From Geosiphon pyriformis (lineage: Eukaryota > Glomeromycota > Glomeromycetes > Archaeosporales > Geosiphonaceae), in the NCBI GenBank assembly GCA_016748015.1, contig JAAOMT010000200.1:804984-868983 (forward strand): DNA of 64,000 nt. The letters run 5' to 3'. The notes beneath the pieces were generated by a model. It was given only the letters and a program-made list of their open reading frames with translations. It ran no database searches and had not been told where the DNA came from. Made by a program: the position numbers and the translations under genes. Positions 1 through 11,854 of the stretch are shown in pieces. Numbering within the stretch: the first letter of the stretch is position 1; every line of letters starts with the position of its first letter.

Positions 1-512
1 GAGGCGATATAACTGAGAGGTTCGTAGGTTGGAAATCGAGAAAGGAGTCGCTTTCGTCGCTCGAGATCCTCTTTTTGGTTGGGCGCTATATACTGTCCCC
101 TCAGAAAATTTATGCGTGATGGCTGTAATTTAGGTAGTTTTGGTAAAAAGGGAAGAATTTATATGGGATGTACAGGTTATGTTGCCTCAATTGTATCGAA
201 AAATTCAGGATTATGAAAATTATGAAAAGTTTATATTTACGGGACATGGTGTTGGAAGAGCATTTATTGTCACCTGATAAGCATTACTAAGTAGATTGAT
301 TGATAAGCATTACTAAGCAACTAGTTAGTAGTTTTATTCATAGGCGTAATCAAGGACACAATCCTATAGTAGAGTCAAAATTCCCAATCTTAGTAGTGAA
401 AAATACCTCAATCACTGAAATCGAAATGGTTAAGATTAACGGGGGTACACTGATTTGTAATGATTGCTATCAATCTCAGTTTGATTTTCATGAAAGTATA
501 AAAGTAACTTAG
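1..512 (+). pseudogene. decayed class 3 lipase-like fragment
   Basis: Around 215-270 the + strand reads KFIFTGHGVGRAF, which has the form of the nucleophile elbow of class 3 lipases (GHSxGGA) with the catalytic Ser replaced by Gly and the second Gly by Arg. A stop follows directly (TGATAA near 277). A short direct duplication (TGATAAGCATTACTAAG, about 276-318) lies beside it, then an open stretch to 512 (ending FDFHESIKVT) that I do not recognise. Bases 1-110 are less A+T-rich than the neighbours. I read this as a broken relative of the intact lipase at 4427-5719. The gene may begin outside the window. The lipase assignment rests on one motif and is weak. Confidence 0.3.
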
Positions 513-566
513 TTTTCACCATCTGTTTTTGATCAAAGAAATACTTTATTTGCTCCACCTGAATAG

Positions 567-1561
567 ATGCTAGTTAATGGTTTTTTGAACAGATTTCAAA
601 GAATCAAATTTGGATCCCTTTTTACATCTTTGAGCGTTTCCAATATTTCTAATTCTAAAATTAATTCAAATAAAATGGCTATTGAGAAAGCTGCTTTTGC
701 TGCCGGTTGTTTCTGGTATGTGTTTTTTATTGGGAAAAATCAGAATCTTTTTATTACCGTATTTAGAATTTATTCGATATCGCGGTTGATATTTTATATC
801 AAAAAGGGGGGTAGAGAAAGTTTTCAGAAGGAACTTTGGAAAGAATAAAGATTTTGACACTCGTGTTGGATATATTGGTGGGAACAAAAGTGACCCATCA
901 TATCGCGAGGTAAGTCAACACAGATTTAATGTTCTCCGATAAATTGTAACTAAAAAAAATGAAAATGAAGACCAATTTCGAATCTCATCGCAAATAAAAC
1001 AGGTCTGCAATGGCACAACAAACCACGCCGAAGCTGTAGAAATCAACTTCAACCCTGAAAATATATCGTACGCAACACTCGTCGAATTTTTTTACAAAAT
1101 TCATGATCCTACCACTTTAAACAGACAAGGTAATGATAGCGGAACCCAATATCGTTCAGCTATTTTCTATCATTCGCCAGAACAAAAAGAAATTGCCGAA
1201 CGGGTAACAAAGGAGGTTCAAGAGAGGGCAAATAATAATAAGAAATTATATAGTGGTGACAAAATTGTCACCGAGATAACTGAGGCTGGAACTTTTTATA
1301 ATGCTGAGGAATATCATCAGGACTATTTGGTGAGTAATGAAAAAGAATATAATTTTTAAAGACTATTATGCGAACTTTGTGACTGATTCATGACATCTTG
1401 CCTCAATTTTTTATAGACTAAAAATCCACATGGATACGAGGTAATTTTTTTTAGAAAAAATCATTTTTATTGCTAATTTAATTTCATAAATTTAAACATA
1501 ATGATTAATATATCTTTCTCTTTTGTTTTTTTAGTGTCCAACCCATTTTGTTAGATGGTAA
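567..1561 (+). CDS. MXR1: peptide methionine sulfoxide reductase A (MsrA), 5 exons
   Basis: Reduces methionine-S-sulfoxide in free Met and proteins, repairing oxidative damage with thioredoxin as electron donor (family knowledge). Exons 567-715, 807-909, 1003-1329, 1417-1440 and 1535-1561 keep phase and use GT/AG sites throughout. The catalytic motif GCFWGVE is split by intron 1 after the second base of the Trp codon. Further family blocks are DTRVGYIGG, HAEAVEI, FFYKIHDPT, DSGTQYRSAI and the C-terminal NPHGYECPTHF with a resolving-type Cys. Two starts are possible. ATG 675 (MAIEKAAFAAGCFW) gives 173 residues, the usual size of the cytosolic enzyme. ATG 567 gives 209 residues with an N-terminus rich in Arg, Lys and Ser and without acidic residues, as in mitochondrial presequences. 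The last exons code for only eight residues each. Nothing suggests inactivation. Confidence 0.93.
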
Positions 1562-2440
1562 TTACTTTTCAATAAATAGATTAAGATTTGGAACCATTAG
1601 CTATTCAAAAGAGTCATACGTATTTAGTTGCTGAAATATCATCATACGACATAAGCCTAACGTTGAATAGATTAGAAATAAGTTTTTATTTGAAGTTACT
1701 AAAGTAAGAAATTAGAAGAGATGGGAAAAGTTTCAAGACCTCAAATTCTAAATACTTAAACGGAAGGAAGAGCTGGAAAACAAATAATATTTACCTCTAG
1801 ATGTTTTCATAACTTAAAATGTCGTTTTAAATGTACCATCATTGTTTTTTGTGTATAACCCAATATCAATAAATTATGAATATGCGACGTGTTGATTAAC
1901 ATTGGAGAAGGAATTTTTAAGAAGCGATTCCATATTTTATGTTTCTTGAAAAATTGAACACTTGGAAATAATTATTTGTATAAAAAAAAAAAAAATTCTT
2001 TTTAGAAATAGGAGAATTGGTTATTGAAATAGGTATTTTTACATGCAAATCAATTATTTTATTGCTCATTTTTTACTTTTTGTGGAATTTTATTATGCAT
2101 GTTAAGTTTTTTTTTGATATTCTTTATCATGGTTTTCCTTTTATAATTAGAACAAGAAAACTTATATATTGAAATAATTGTATGATGAAACTTTCTCTAG
2201 ATACTTGTCCAAATTGGTCGGGTGAGATGTTGAATGCTGGATGCTCCCTATTTATTATAGTTAAGATACATCAGATTAAAGATTCAAGCTATTAGTATTT
2301 TTATGATAGAATTTTTGGTTGGGGGAATTTAAGAATTCTCAAAGTTTGCTTAGACAACTTGGTTTAATTTCAAATTCAATTTTCTCACACAACTTATTTC
2401 TTAATCCCAATAAAGCATTAGAATAAAGGAATAAATATTT
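1562..2440. other. intergenic, nothing recognised
   Basis: A+T-rich spacer after MsrA with homopolymer runs (for example the A run near 1982-1993). Every frame is broken by stops and I see no gene. Confidence 0.5.
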
Positions 2441-2449
2441 TTCAGAAGA

Positions 2450-3290
2450 ATGTATCAAGATCAAACATATCAGTTGGAATTCGAATGAACTCGTTTAATC
2501 CAGAAAATTCAAGGCATAATTTAGAAAAAGAAGGAAAGGTCATTGGATTTTTAATGAGGTAAAAACCAAGATTTTTTCTGTTGAGACTCATCTCTTTTCC
2601 TAAACACTCAAAAAGAACCTCCGGGAATTCAAGATTCAACCAACTTGTGGAAATTTACGATTAGATATTTATCTACCCCAAAGTTCGATAATTTCATCAA
2701 TCCGTTTTCGAATCGGAAAATTTATGATACATATTTATTTCATAATGATTTACCCTACAAGAATTCCCGAATTTCAGCTGAAGGTCAAGAACGAGTTTAA
2801 AAGTTTAAAAGTAGGTAAATCTGGCTTTTATGATTGTTCAAAAAAAACCTCCGTTCAGCTTTTTATTTTATTTCTAGGGTGTTCGATTGAAAAATATATC
2901 CTTTATAAGGAGTATTGAGAATAAAATTGAAAGAACAAGAAGGTTTGTAAGTCTTGCCGTTCTTTTTTCGAAAGAAAGAATCATCTATAATCAAAATTGG
3001 CAATTTTTTATTTCAGAATGACACCTTTTCGGTATATTATGATTTACAAGCCGGAAGAAGGTTATACGTCTTGGGGAAAAATTGCTAAATCATATTAGAT
3101 GAGAGAGGTCACCAGATTGAAATAGTGAATTGGCATGAGAATAATATGATAATTGTTCATTTCACACAGGGGGAATTTACAGGCCGAATTTGGTCTGGCA
3201 AGGAAAATCGAGGATGATGAGAAGAAGAAGAAGAAGAAAGAAGAGGAGACTTTAGATTGAAAAATCAATAAATACAAATAATATTCCGAG
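2450..3290 (+). pseudogene. possible eroded coding remnant, unknown
   Basis: Several short + strand stretches look protein-like but lie in different frames and do not join. About 2478-2560 reads MNSFNPENSRHNLEKEGKV and ends at a GTAAAAACC donor-like site. About 2590-2800 contains STPKFDNFINPFSNRKIYDT. About 3015-3220 contains IEIVNWHENNMIIVHFTQGE, followed by an acidic/basic tract from a GAA/AGA repeat. One in-frame stop interrupts the last piece. This could be a decayed gene or a multi-exon gene I cannot resolve. I recognise no family. Confidence 0.2.
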
Positions 3291-3601
3291 TATCTTTTTA
3301 ACTCCATTTTTGAAATTAAATTAATTAATTTGAGAAAACTTTTAGAATATTAAATGTTTGAGACAAATTTTGAATATTTAAGGTAACTTTTGGATATAAA
3401 AAATTATATCGACGCAATTAGAGATTATTAGATATATTAATTAATTACGGTCAGTGGTTGGGATTTCTAAAAAAATTATTTCCTAAAATAATCTTAAATT
3501 ATAATGATTAGCTTTTTATAGAGAAAAAAAGTTAATAAAAATATTCAACATCAAAATCCTTGATTCGTCGAAAAAACTGGTGAAAATATTTTTAGAATCT
3601 C

Positions 3602-3603
<2 letters not shown>

Positions 3604-3646
<43 letters not shown>

Positions 3647-3647
3647 T
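3604..3647. repeat. (AAT)n-(ATT)n palindromic microsatellite
   Basis: A run of AAT units turns directly into a run of ATT units, so the two halves are complementary and could form a long A+T hairpin. Confidence 0.85.
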
Positions 3648-4426
3648 TTTACAGTCAGCAATACCCCAAGTTTCATAATATGGTTTTTTTAACAAACGAA
3701 AAGTACAAAAATATCTTCATATATAAAAAATTTAGAAATATTATCTTTTAATAATTAAAAATTATGTCCTTGATTTCCAAATTAGATTAAATGTCGTCTG
3801 GTATATATCCTAAACGCTTTGTCTTTAAAACTATATGATGGAATTCATTTACTCTAAGCCTCAATTTTTTTGTTTGTGTTTGCTTGTTTGTTTAGAAAAA
3901 ACTCTGGGGATTTTTCGATTCCTGATGAACACGCGTAAATCCGTAGGAAATTATCATGGGAGTCATTTTTAATACGCATTTCTTAAAACGGGCATAAAGA
4001 TGCTTACCAAATTTGAAATAATGTAACAAGTGAGGGATACTACTACTCATTGTGTGGCAGGTAAAAGATATATCCGTTTGTGTATTCTCTCTTGTGGCAT
4101 AACCACTAAATTCGGGCGAGAAATAAATTACATATAAAAAGAATATATTATGAATCGCAAGAATTTGAAAAATAAATCAAATATATAAACCCTCATAAGT
4201 CGGATGGAAAACATGGTAAAAAAATTCGATTTTTTCGCAAACTTGGTAACCGACTCTCCTTATCGGGAGTTGTTTCCTTTGTATTATATAGTTTATTTAT
4301 AAAACATTCTTTTGATTTAGATTTTTTTCACCACTGTGCAGAGCACAGAATTTTGTGGATTTCATTAACTAGATTGTAAATTATATCTTCTTTTTGCTTT
4401 GAATTCTTATCAATTGATTCCAAATC
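3648..4426. other. intergenic upstream of the lipase
   Basis: A+T-rich spacer with no open frame of note. The last 100 bases before the lipase start form its presumed promoter and leader. I identify no specific regulatory site. Confidence 0.5.
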
Positions 4427-5719
4427 ATGACGATCAAGAAAATTCTGTCCAACTTTTTTCCATTTCAAAAATCACTTAAATCTACTTCCCATAAAATCCT
4501 CTTCATCTTTATTTTTTTATTTTATATTTTTTTGATATTCATGCCAAATAATTCAATAGAAGCAGCACCATTAAACCAGAAAAATTATACTGAAATCACA
4601 TTTATCACTGCCACAACATTACCAGCTCCTGTAACCTCAAACAAATTGTTGAGCAACTTCAGATCCTTTGCATTTTATGCTGATGTAGCCTATTACCAAT
4701 TTGAGAAAATTAATAAATGGAGTTGTGGTGGTTCTTGTGATGCTAATCCTGGTACAAGAGTTGTTGGCACTTTTGAAAGTCACCTTGATACTCAAGGTAA
4801 ATTAAAAATCTATTCCTCATTGATATTTTCTTTATCATCTTTTTCAATATCTGATATAAGTTCTGTTCGTTAAATTCAACTTTTGCAGCCTACATTGCAG
4901 TAAACGACCTACGCAAACTTATAATTTTAAGTTTTCGGGGCACCCAACCACAACACTTGAAAGACTTATGGACAGATGCTCAATTATTTTTCACTAAATA
5001 CCGTTCGATTCCAAAAGCAAAAATTCATCAAGGATTTTTTAAAGCTTTTGATTCAGTTGCCGAAAATATATTAAATAAAGTGAAAGCCTTATTAAATACC
5101 TATCCTTCGTATAGTGTTGGTGTTACAGGGCATAGTTTAGGCGGTGGTAAGTCGAAATTCTATGTCAAATAAAATTTTCGATTTTCTGGTTATCATCTAA
5201 TTTACCTAAACACAATTTTATGATTTCTAGCTTTGGCAGTAATTTCTTCTTTACATCTCAAAGAAAATATACCATCCTTAATCCCGGATCGAAATTTTTT
5301 TGTTTACACGTACGGTCAGCCACGAATTGGAAATGACGCATTAGCCCAATATATTCAATCTCAAATCGAAGTTAAACGTGTCACTCATACTACAGATATT
5401 ACACCACATATGCCCCCTCGAAATGTCGGTTATCAACACGCCCCAGGGGAGTATTGGATTGAAGACGACATCGGTTTTGACGCTTCAAGTGCTGTTTTCT
5501 GTGATGGAATGGAGAATTCGGTATGGATTAATTTAAAGACTTGAAAGTGAAATTGAGAAAGTTTTTATTTTACAAAATCTAATCGAAAATTTTTAAATAT
5601 AAATATCCCATTCCTTTTTACAGAATTGCTCAAACTCAATCCCAATATTCAAGCGAACTCTTAGAGCCCATGGAGGCCCTTATTTTGGAGTATATATGAA
5701 TACTTGCAATTGTAAATAA
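4427..5719 (+). CDS. secreted class 3 lipase (alpha/beta-hydrolase), 4 exons
   Basis: Hydrolyses ester bonds of acylglycerols; likely secreted or membrane-anchored. Exons 4427-4796, 4889-5146, 5231-5520 and 5624-5719 join in phase to 337 residues. The N-terminus has a long hydrophobic segment (ILFIFIFLFYIFLIF, about residues 25-40), a signal peptide or anchor. The core shows FRGTQ, the nucleophile elbow GHSLGGA (split by intron 2 in the last codon of the motif), YGQPRIGN and the acid-residue region THTTDITPHMPP. Near the C-terminus AHGGPYFGV sits where Rhizomucor-type lipases carry the catalytic His. Cys pairs (CGGSC; FCDG with NCSN; CNC at the end) suggest disulfides. Triad assignment is by analogy with the Rhizomucor lipase family (Pfam Lipase_3). 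The gene looks complete. Confidence 0.93.
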
Positions 5720-6075
5720 CAGACTATAAAACTTAGCCTATCATCGCTTTGATAGTAATGATTACTTCTTAATTTAATAGATTTTAATAGAAAAGTTTGG
5801 GAAATTTTTTTTTCCTGATCCTCTAGATGAAAAATACTATAAAAAATAGTTTATCACAAACCTTCAATCACTCGAAAGTAGCGTACATAGTACAGAATTC
5901 ATCAGTTTTTTAAATTACCTAACATTTTACCCCTAGCAAAAAAATTTGTGAAAACATGAAAAATAATTTCCCGCGCAATCACAATTTTTCCCAATACTAC
6001 ATATTGTTATTGATTTAAAAAATCTTTTGGCCGTTGAGAAACGTAATTATTAATGTGTGTCAAACGAGAGATTTA
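5720..6075. other. intergenic spacer
   Basis: Between the convergent lipase and the small - strand gene. Nothing recognised. Confidence 0.5.
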
Positions 6076-6394
6076 TTAACGAACTGCGCGAATTTCTCTT
6101 CTTTCATAAAGTTCCTCAGAAATGGCCTGTAGCCATTTCGCATCAACTTTCCAGCCGAATTTTTTTTCCTGTTCAACTTTTAAAAGATTTCCCGAGTGAT
6201 TTTCTGGATCTAATTTACAATGAAAGCGCTTGAGTTTTCTAAAATATGCAATCGTATTTTCGTTTCTCGGCAAAACGTCAACTTGTAAAACATATCTAAA
6301 ATACTTAACTAAGATCAACTAAATGCAAATTAAAGAGATTACCAGTGCCATATTTAATGGGTGGTATATTCACCCAGAAATCTGTCACTATCAT
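6076..6394 (-). CDS. small hypothetical protein or gene remnant
   Basis: The 3' part (6308-6076) is convincingly protein-like: YVLQVDVLPRNENTIAYF, then FGWKVDAKWLQAISEELY, ending REIRAVR. A 5' exon from ATG 6394 to 6343 (MIVTDFWVNIPP...) joins it in phase only through a 34-nt intron, which is unusually short, so the 5' structure is doubtful. The 5' piece is duplicated near 39195-39245, where another frame reads FSGRTYHPPNLAQ after a good CAG acceptor. That string, together with DVLPRNEN, weakly recalls mitochondrial small-subunit protein bS18m. I cannot establish this. The left copy may have lost frame in its 5' exon. Treat the 3' exon as likely coding or recently coding. Confidence 0.35.
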
Positions 6395-8925
6395 TTTGGT
6401 TGACGAGATCTTTTTTTTTTTTTTTTACCGAATCCTTTGCCAGCTGCTCATTAAATTTTGATAAAACATTCTTTCCCTCCGTAAAAATAGAAATTGAATC
6501 GTGGAAATTTCATGATGTCTTTAGTATTTTTAATTGAAAATAAAATGATTTGTTTTTGTATCCACCTGGATATTTCGTTTCAAGAAAATACATGTATATG
6601 AATGCTTAGTAACATTTAAGAAGCAATAAAATAAAAATTATTTTCTAAAAACCAAAAATATTGAATATGAGCTTGTAAAGTATTGTCAAAGGAGATTCCT
6701 TTATTCTTTTTATGTAATGGAAATTTTCTGGCATTCTTCATAATATAATATAAAAATTTCGTTAAAGACATCTATTTTGGCTTTTATTTACACCTGAGCC
6801 CTAAAAAACATTGCTTTGACCACTTTTAAACATTTTGTTTTCTGGAAAGCAATGATTATTTTATTTTATTTTATTTTATTTATTAGATATAATTGACAAA
6901 TCTAATTGATGCTTTGTTTAACAGGAAAACCTGCAATCTTATATTACATTTGAATTATATATACAAAGATCCATTCACAAATAAAAATAATTAAGAACGA
7001 ATGCTCAAAGATCTAAATATTTTCACTATACCCGTGTACACAAATTTTGGATGAACTTTTCAAGTTAAAAAATGATACCGATTTTTTTATACAATATATG
7101 TAATACAAGTAACTTTTTCACTATCATTTCTTTTTATAGCTTTTTCAACACATTTTAGCATCGAGTCAATAAATTGAAGAATTGTCTCTCATGGAATACC
7201 ATTCCATCCAGTAAAGACTGCCTCCTCCAAGTCAGTTTCTGTTCGTGGCTTTCGGTTCTGATGAATCCAATTTTTAACTTACCTCCAAATATTTTCTATT
7301 GGACTAAGATCTGGGATTGTGGAGGCTATTAACTTGCAGTTCTTTCACAAGCTTGCATTTGTGAATTGAAGCGTTATCTTTTCAGAATATTGCTTCTTTG
7401 GCGATCATTATCATTGGTTTCCATATACTTCACCGTCATACGTGAGGGACATCCCAATACCATGATAGATTTACGTCCACTTTTAACGGTTGCTCGTGTA
7501 TTATCAGGGTTGTGAAGACTTTCATGACACCATACACGAAATTTCCCTAAGAATCAGTGCTGATAGAGATTCATCTGTCTAAAGAACGCGTCACCAATCC
7601 TCTTTGGTCGAATACTTGTAGATTTTAGCCCAATTTAGTGGTTTGATTCGTTTTACTTTATTAATTATTGGTTTCTTGCGCATTATATAGAATTTTTCTC
7701 AAAGTTTTCATTAAAATTCTAAGGTACACAGGAGTTTAGATTTTAGATGCTTTGACATCATTCAAAACGTTTATCAATAATAGATTTTTGATCACTATTA
7801 TTTTTTTTTTAAATTCTCAACATAAGTAACGGATGGTCCAGTAATGCGGACAATTTTTGCGGCGGACATACCTCTTTCTTGAGCATTTTTACCTTATAAC
7901 ATTCGTACTTGGTAAGATCTTTTGGCTGCACATTTGTGTATATGTTTCGAATTTTCAAGTCTCTTTAACTAAACAATAAATTAAGCAAAGACAAATGTCT
8001 TGTTATCAAAAGTAACAATTTTAAGGTTTTTAGTATTACTACAATATTTACAATTCTTTACGATCTCGAGAAAATCGTCCTAATTTTGTGTCCGTCTCTT
8101 TCTTGATAAAGGGAACAGTGGTTCTGCGTATCATCAATAAATAATACAAAAAACATTTTTGAAATTTGAAAATAATTCGTCCCTGTGTTTGAAATTTTTG
8201 GATATATAAATAATTCAAACAGATTCTCAATTTGATTTACTTGCAGAAATTTGTCCAAATTCTTTGAGAATGTAGTATTTTGTTGTTTCTTAAAAATTTT
8301 TATTTAAGAAATGGGACTAGATCTTAAAATTCGGGTTTGATATATTTAACAGAAGCTTGAATACAAGGAGTCGAACAATACTTGGTTTATTTTAGAAACC
8401 TAGATGATAAGTCTTGATTATTAAAAATCAGGCGATAACTTTGCTCTTTTATGAAATGATTCGAAATAAAAATCCCCCCATCAAAGTTTTCTTATATTTC
8501 ACTAATTGAAAATCTGAAAATACCCAATTTTGAAATTAATCATGACAAAGGTCAAAAAAATCTTTGATTTCTTAGTTTGGGCTAGAGTTAAAAATACAAG
8601 AATAACTTTTCATATCCCTTTGGGTTGCGAATTAAATAATTTAGATATTTACTAATCTGATAAATAAATAAAAAAGCTTGCATCGGAAAATTTTTATGCA
8701 AATTACATTTGTATTCTCCGACAGTTTATATACCTATAAAAAGTTTAAAAGATCGGTAAATGCATCCCACTTGTTTCATATTGCTTAGAGAACGCCAAGA
8801 AGTTTTACAAAGTAATCGAAATTTGATATCTATTTTATGCTTTAAATATTTTAAAAAGCATTTCATTTATTCCTAAACATGTCTGTGAAATACCTCAATT
8901 AGGACATTCAAGGAAATCTGCATTA
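6290..8925 (-). repeat. outer inverted-duplication arm A (partner 37055-39298)
   Basis: Reading the - strand, this stretch matches 37055-39298 on the + strand in the same order. Shared blocks are an AATGTCCTAATTGA block and CTTGGCGTTCT at one end, TTTGGGCAAATTTCTGCAAG-type sequence in the middle, a decayed Tc1/mariner transposase, a run of TTTTA units (about 6857-6882) opposite AATAA units, and at the other end the small-gene 5' exon with GGTAATCTCTTTAATTTGCA. The arms differ by many substitutions and small indels, so the duplication is not very recent. Limits are estimates by eye. Confidence 0.85.
7140..7990 (-). mobile_element. decayed Tc1/mariner-type transposase
   Basis: The - strand carries broken pieces of a DDE transposase: an N-terminal part with GMSAAKIV, a middle part NDNDRQRSNIL, and a C-terminal part equivalent to the clearer copy at 38040-38470 (ENIWREVKNW there, as in the D-x-N-P-I-E-N-x-W block of Tc1 proteins). 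Many stops and frameshifts make it non-functional. It lies inside arm A, so it was present before the inverted duplication. Confidence 0.75.
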
Positions 8926-9331
8926 CAACTCTGATTAAAATTGGCTATAGTACAAATTTAGCATTATTCAATGTTTATTTCATTGAAAAGAGCACTGCTC
9001 ATGAAATAGACGGCATAAAAAGAAAAGTTTCATAATCTGTATAACTATAAATCACCTTCATTGTTTAATCAAAATAACAAATACAAATGTTTTTTCAACA
9101 TTACTGGATAGAAACAAACTTAAGGGATGTGCATAAAAAACTGTTTAAGATTAAGGTGGCTTTTTATCTTTAAAAAAAGACTGTTTGTTGTTACAAATTT
9201 GCTTGGCGTTGATTTTTGAAGCGATAGGAAAAATCTCAATATACGGATCTTTTTATATAAAGATTCATTAAGCCTCGTTTTTGACTCTGTTTTCAATAGA
9301 CTTTTGTCACACAGTTGGATTCCGGGGTAAG
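8926..9331. other. intergenic upstream of the sulfate permease
   Basis: No gene. Contains the presumed promoter and leader of the SulP gene. No motif I can assign. Confidence 0.45.
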
Positions 9332-11854
9332 ATGAATACCACTTTAACTTCCCCATTTCCATACACTTATTCACGACCAAGGTTTCATGACAATGCAAAG
9401 AAAGTTGCCGGCAACTTTGGAAAATACGCGTCGAAATACGTAAAATCAATTTTTCCCGTGAAAGACTGGATTGCGTATTACAACATGCGGTGGCTTGTCC
9501 ATGATATTATATCGGGTTTAACGGTGGGAATTGTGGCGATACCACAAAGTATTGGTTATGCAAGGGTGGCGGGATTGCCACCTGAATATGGACTTTATTC
9601 TTCATTCGTGGGTGTTTTACTTTACTGGCTTTTTGCCACATCAAAAGACATTTCGATTGGTCCTACAGCAGTTTTATCATTGTTAATTGGGCAAATCAGT
9701 GATCAAATTTATCAATCGATGGATGGTCAATATACGAAGTCTCAAATTGCCATAACGATTAACTTTTGTGCTGGAATATTGTCTTTAGCAATTGGATTAC
9801 TACGTCTTGGAGTGATAGTAGATTATATTCCAGGACCTGTAATAGTTGGTTTCACTACTGGTTCAGCACTTACTATCGCCACGACAGAACTACCACGATT
9901 ATTTGGTATGATGGATATTGAAGGAGAATCTGAATCTTCGTTTGAGATTCAAGAGGAAGCCATTCAAGAACTTTCACATACTCATATTGATGCTGTAGTG
10001 GGCTTCATCTGCTTGTTCTATTTGTATGCATTAAAGTACATATCTAATTGGTTAGGAAAAAGATATCCACGATATGAACGGCTTTTTTTCTTTGTTGGTC
10101 TGTCGAGGAATATTACACTGCTACTTTGTTCAAGCATATTTGCTTCAATGATTTATCAAAGGGAAACCAATAAAAGTCCTATTGCTATTGTTGGTGCGAT
10201 TCCTTCTGGACTCGACCATTTTGGCCTTGCAAAAATGGATCTTAAGTTGTTGTTGAAAGTTTCCACTTCATTGCCAGTTGTTGTTCTCATGTTGGTTTTG
10301 GAACATGTAGCTGTGGCGAAAAGTTTTGGAAGAATTAACAATTACAAAAGTAAATTTCATTTTTCTTCTGGATTTCTTTAAGACCTTGGTATGACCTACT
10401 AAATATGATTGCAATTATTAGTCGATGCAAGTCAAGAAATTATAGCAATTGGCATCATAAACACAATTGGCTCTTTTTTTGGTGCTTTTCCAACTGCTGG
10501 GGCTTTCTCAAAAAGTGCAATTAAGGCAAAAGCTGGCGTTCATACTCCTATAGCTGGCGTGTTTACTGGAACATTAGTCGTTCTTGCTTTATTTTGGCTG
10601 ACCCCTGGATTTTTTTTTATACCAGATGCTGCTATCGCGTAAGTGATTCCTTTTATTTTTCTTACTTTCTTCTAATAAAGGAAATTTATCTGGATATAGA
10701 ATTTTTTTTTTTCCTACAGGGCTGTTCTGATCCACGCTGTTTTTGATGTAGTTTGCAAGCCATCCTACGTATATACTCTGTATAAAATTGAATGTTAGTA
10801 AACTCTGAATGGACGCAATTTATATCCTTGCTAATAAAATATTTCAACTAAAATCATTCAATTATCATCTCTAGTTACAGATTTCATTGTTTTTATAACA
10901 GCCGTTATATTTTCTGCATTTTTTAATGTTGAGGTAAGTTTATCACTTGGTTATAGAATTGAAATGATTTTTGCCTAAAGTTGAATTTCAAGTCATTTAC
11001 TCTCTTTTGAAATTTGTTCCTGTTAACAGATTAGTGTCTATATCTCTACTCTTCTCGCTCTCTTCTTTATTATATATCGTCTCGCTCGTCCTCGAGTTGA
11101 TGCACTTAGTCGACTAGCAATAACTAGTGACAGTTGCAACAAATGTATAGACTGCTGCAGTCCAAAATACGCCTATGTTCCAAATTGTGACCCATCATTT
11201 ACGGCGTCAATAGAACCTCCTAATGGAGTTCTTATCTTTCGATTGGATGAATCTCTGACATATCCTAATGCCAGTTTTATTGAAGATACAATATTTAATT
11301 ATGTCAAAAAACATACAAGGAGATATCATAAACGACCAGAAAAAAAGTATGATCGAAAGTGGAATGATATGGGACCAAAATATAAAGATGAAGATGAAGA
11401 AAATTCAATATTTCCAAGGTTACGAGCTCTGATTCTTGATATAGCGGCCGTAAGTTTTATTGATGCAACCGGACTTCAAGCATTGACGGATTTGAAGAAG
11501 GCTATAAATAAGTACTCTGATCACAATGTAGAGTACCACTTTGCAAATATAGCAAACAAAAAAGTTCAAGACACTCTTATAATTGGTGGATTTGGCACAA
11601 TCGAATTAGATCCTAAATCGGAGAATCAGAAGCGTCTAGATGAGGAAGCACCAACAGAAATACCAGATAAACTTATACAAAAGCAATTTTTCCATTTAAC
11701 TTTGGATACAGCGGTTGCTGCCACAACGGAGAATACAGAATGGCCCCAACCACAAATTGATCAATTTATAAACATTGCATTATCAACAAGTCCCATTTTG
11801 CCTGAGATAAAGCGAGATAGTTTTACCCCTGTATTTTTACCCAATAGTTTTTGA
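9332..11854 (+). CDS. SulP-family sulfate permease with STAS domain, 5 exons
   Basis: Plasma-membrane anion transporter, most likely H+/sulfate symport for sulfur uptake. Exons 9332-10349, 10422-10638, 10720-10793, 10875-10933 and 11030-11854 join in phase to 730 residues. I take ATG 9332 as start (MNTTLTSPFPYTYSRPRF); there is no earlier in-frame ATG in the open stretch. The SulP signature is clear: VAIPQSIGYARVAGLPPEYG then GLYSSFVGVLLYW, SKDISIGPTAVLSLL, YIPGPVIVGFTTGSAL, and after intron 1 TIGSFFGAFPTAGAFSKSA. About 10-12 membrane segments precede a C-terminal cytosolic STAS domain (LRALILDIAAVSFIDATGL, with SFIDATG as the typical phosphorylation/contact loop). A Cys cluster (CNKCIDCC, encoded about 11131-11160) lies between the membrane part and STAS and is not a feature I know from the family. 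Sulfate is inferred; other SulP substrates are possible. Confidence 0.93.

Noticed and set aside
9120-9449. Open - strand stretch over the SulP 5' end
   Set aside because: Antisense shadow of the permease start and leader.
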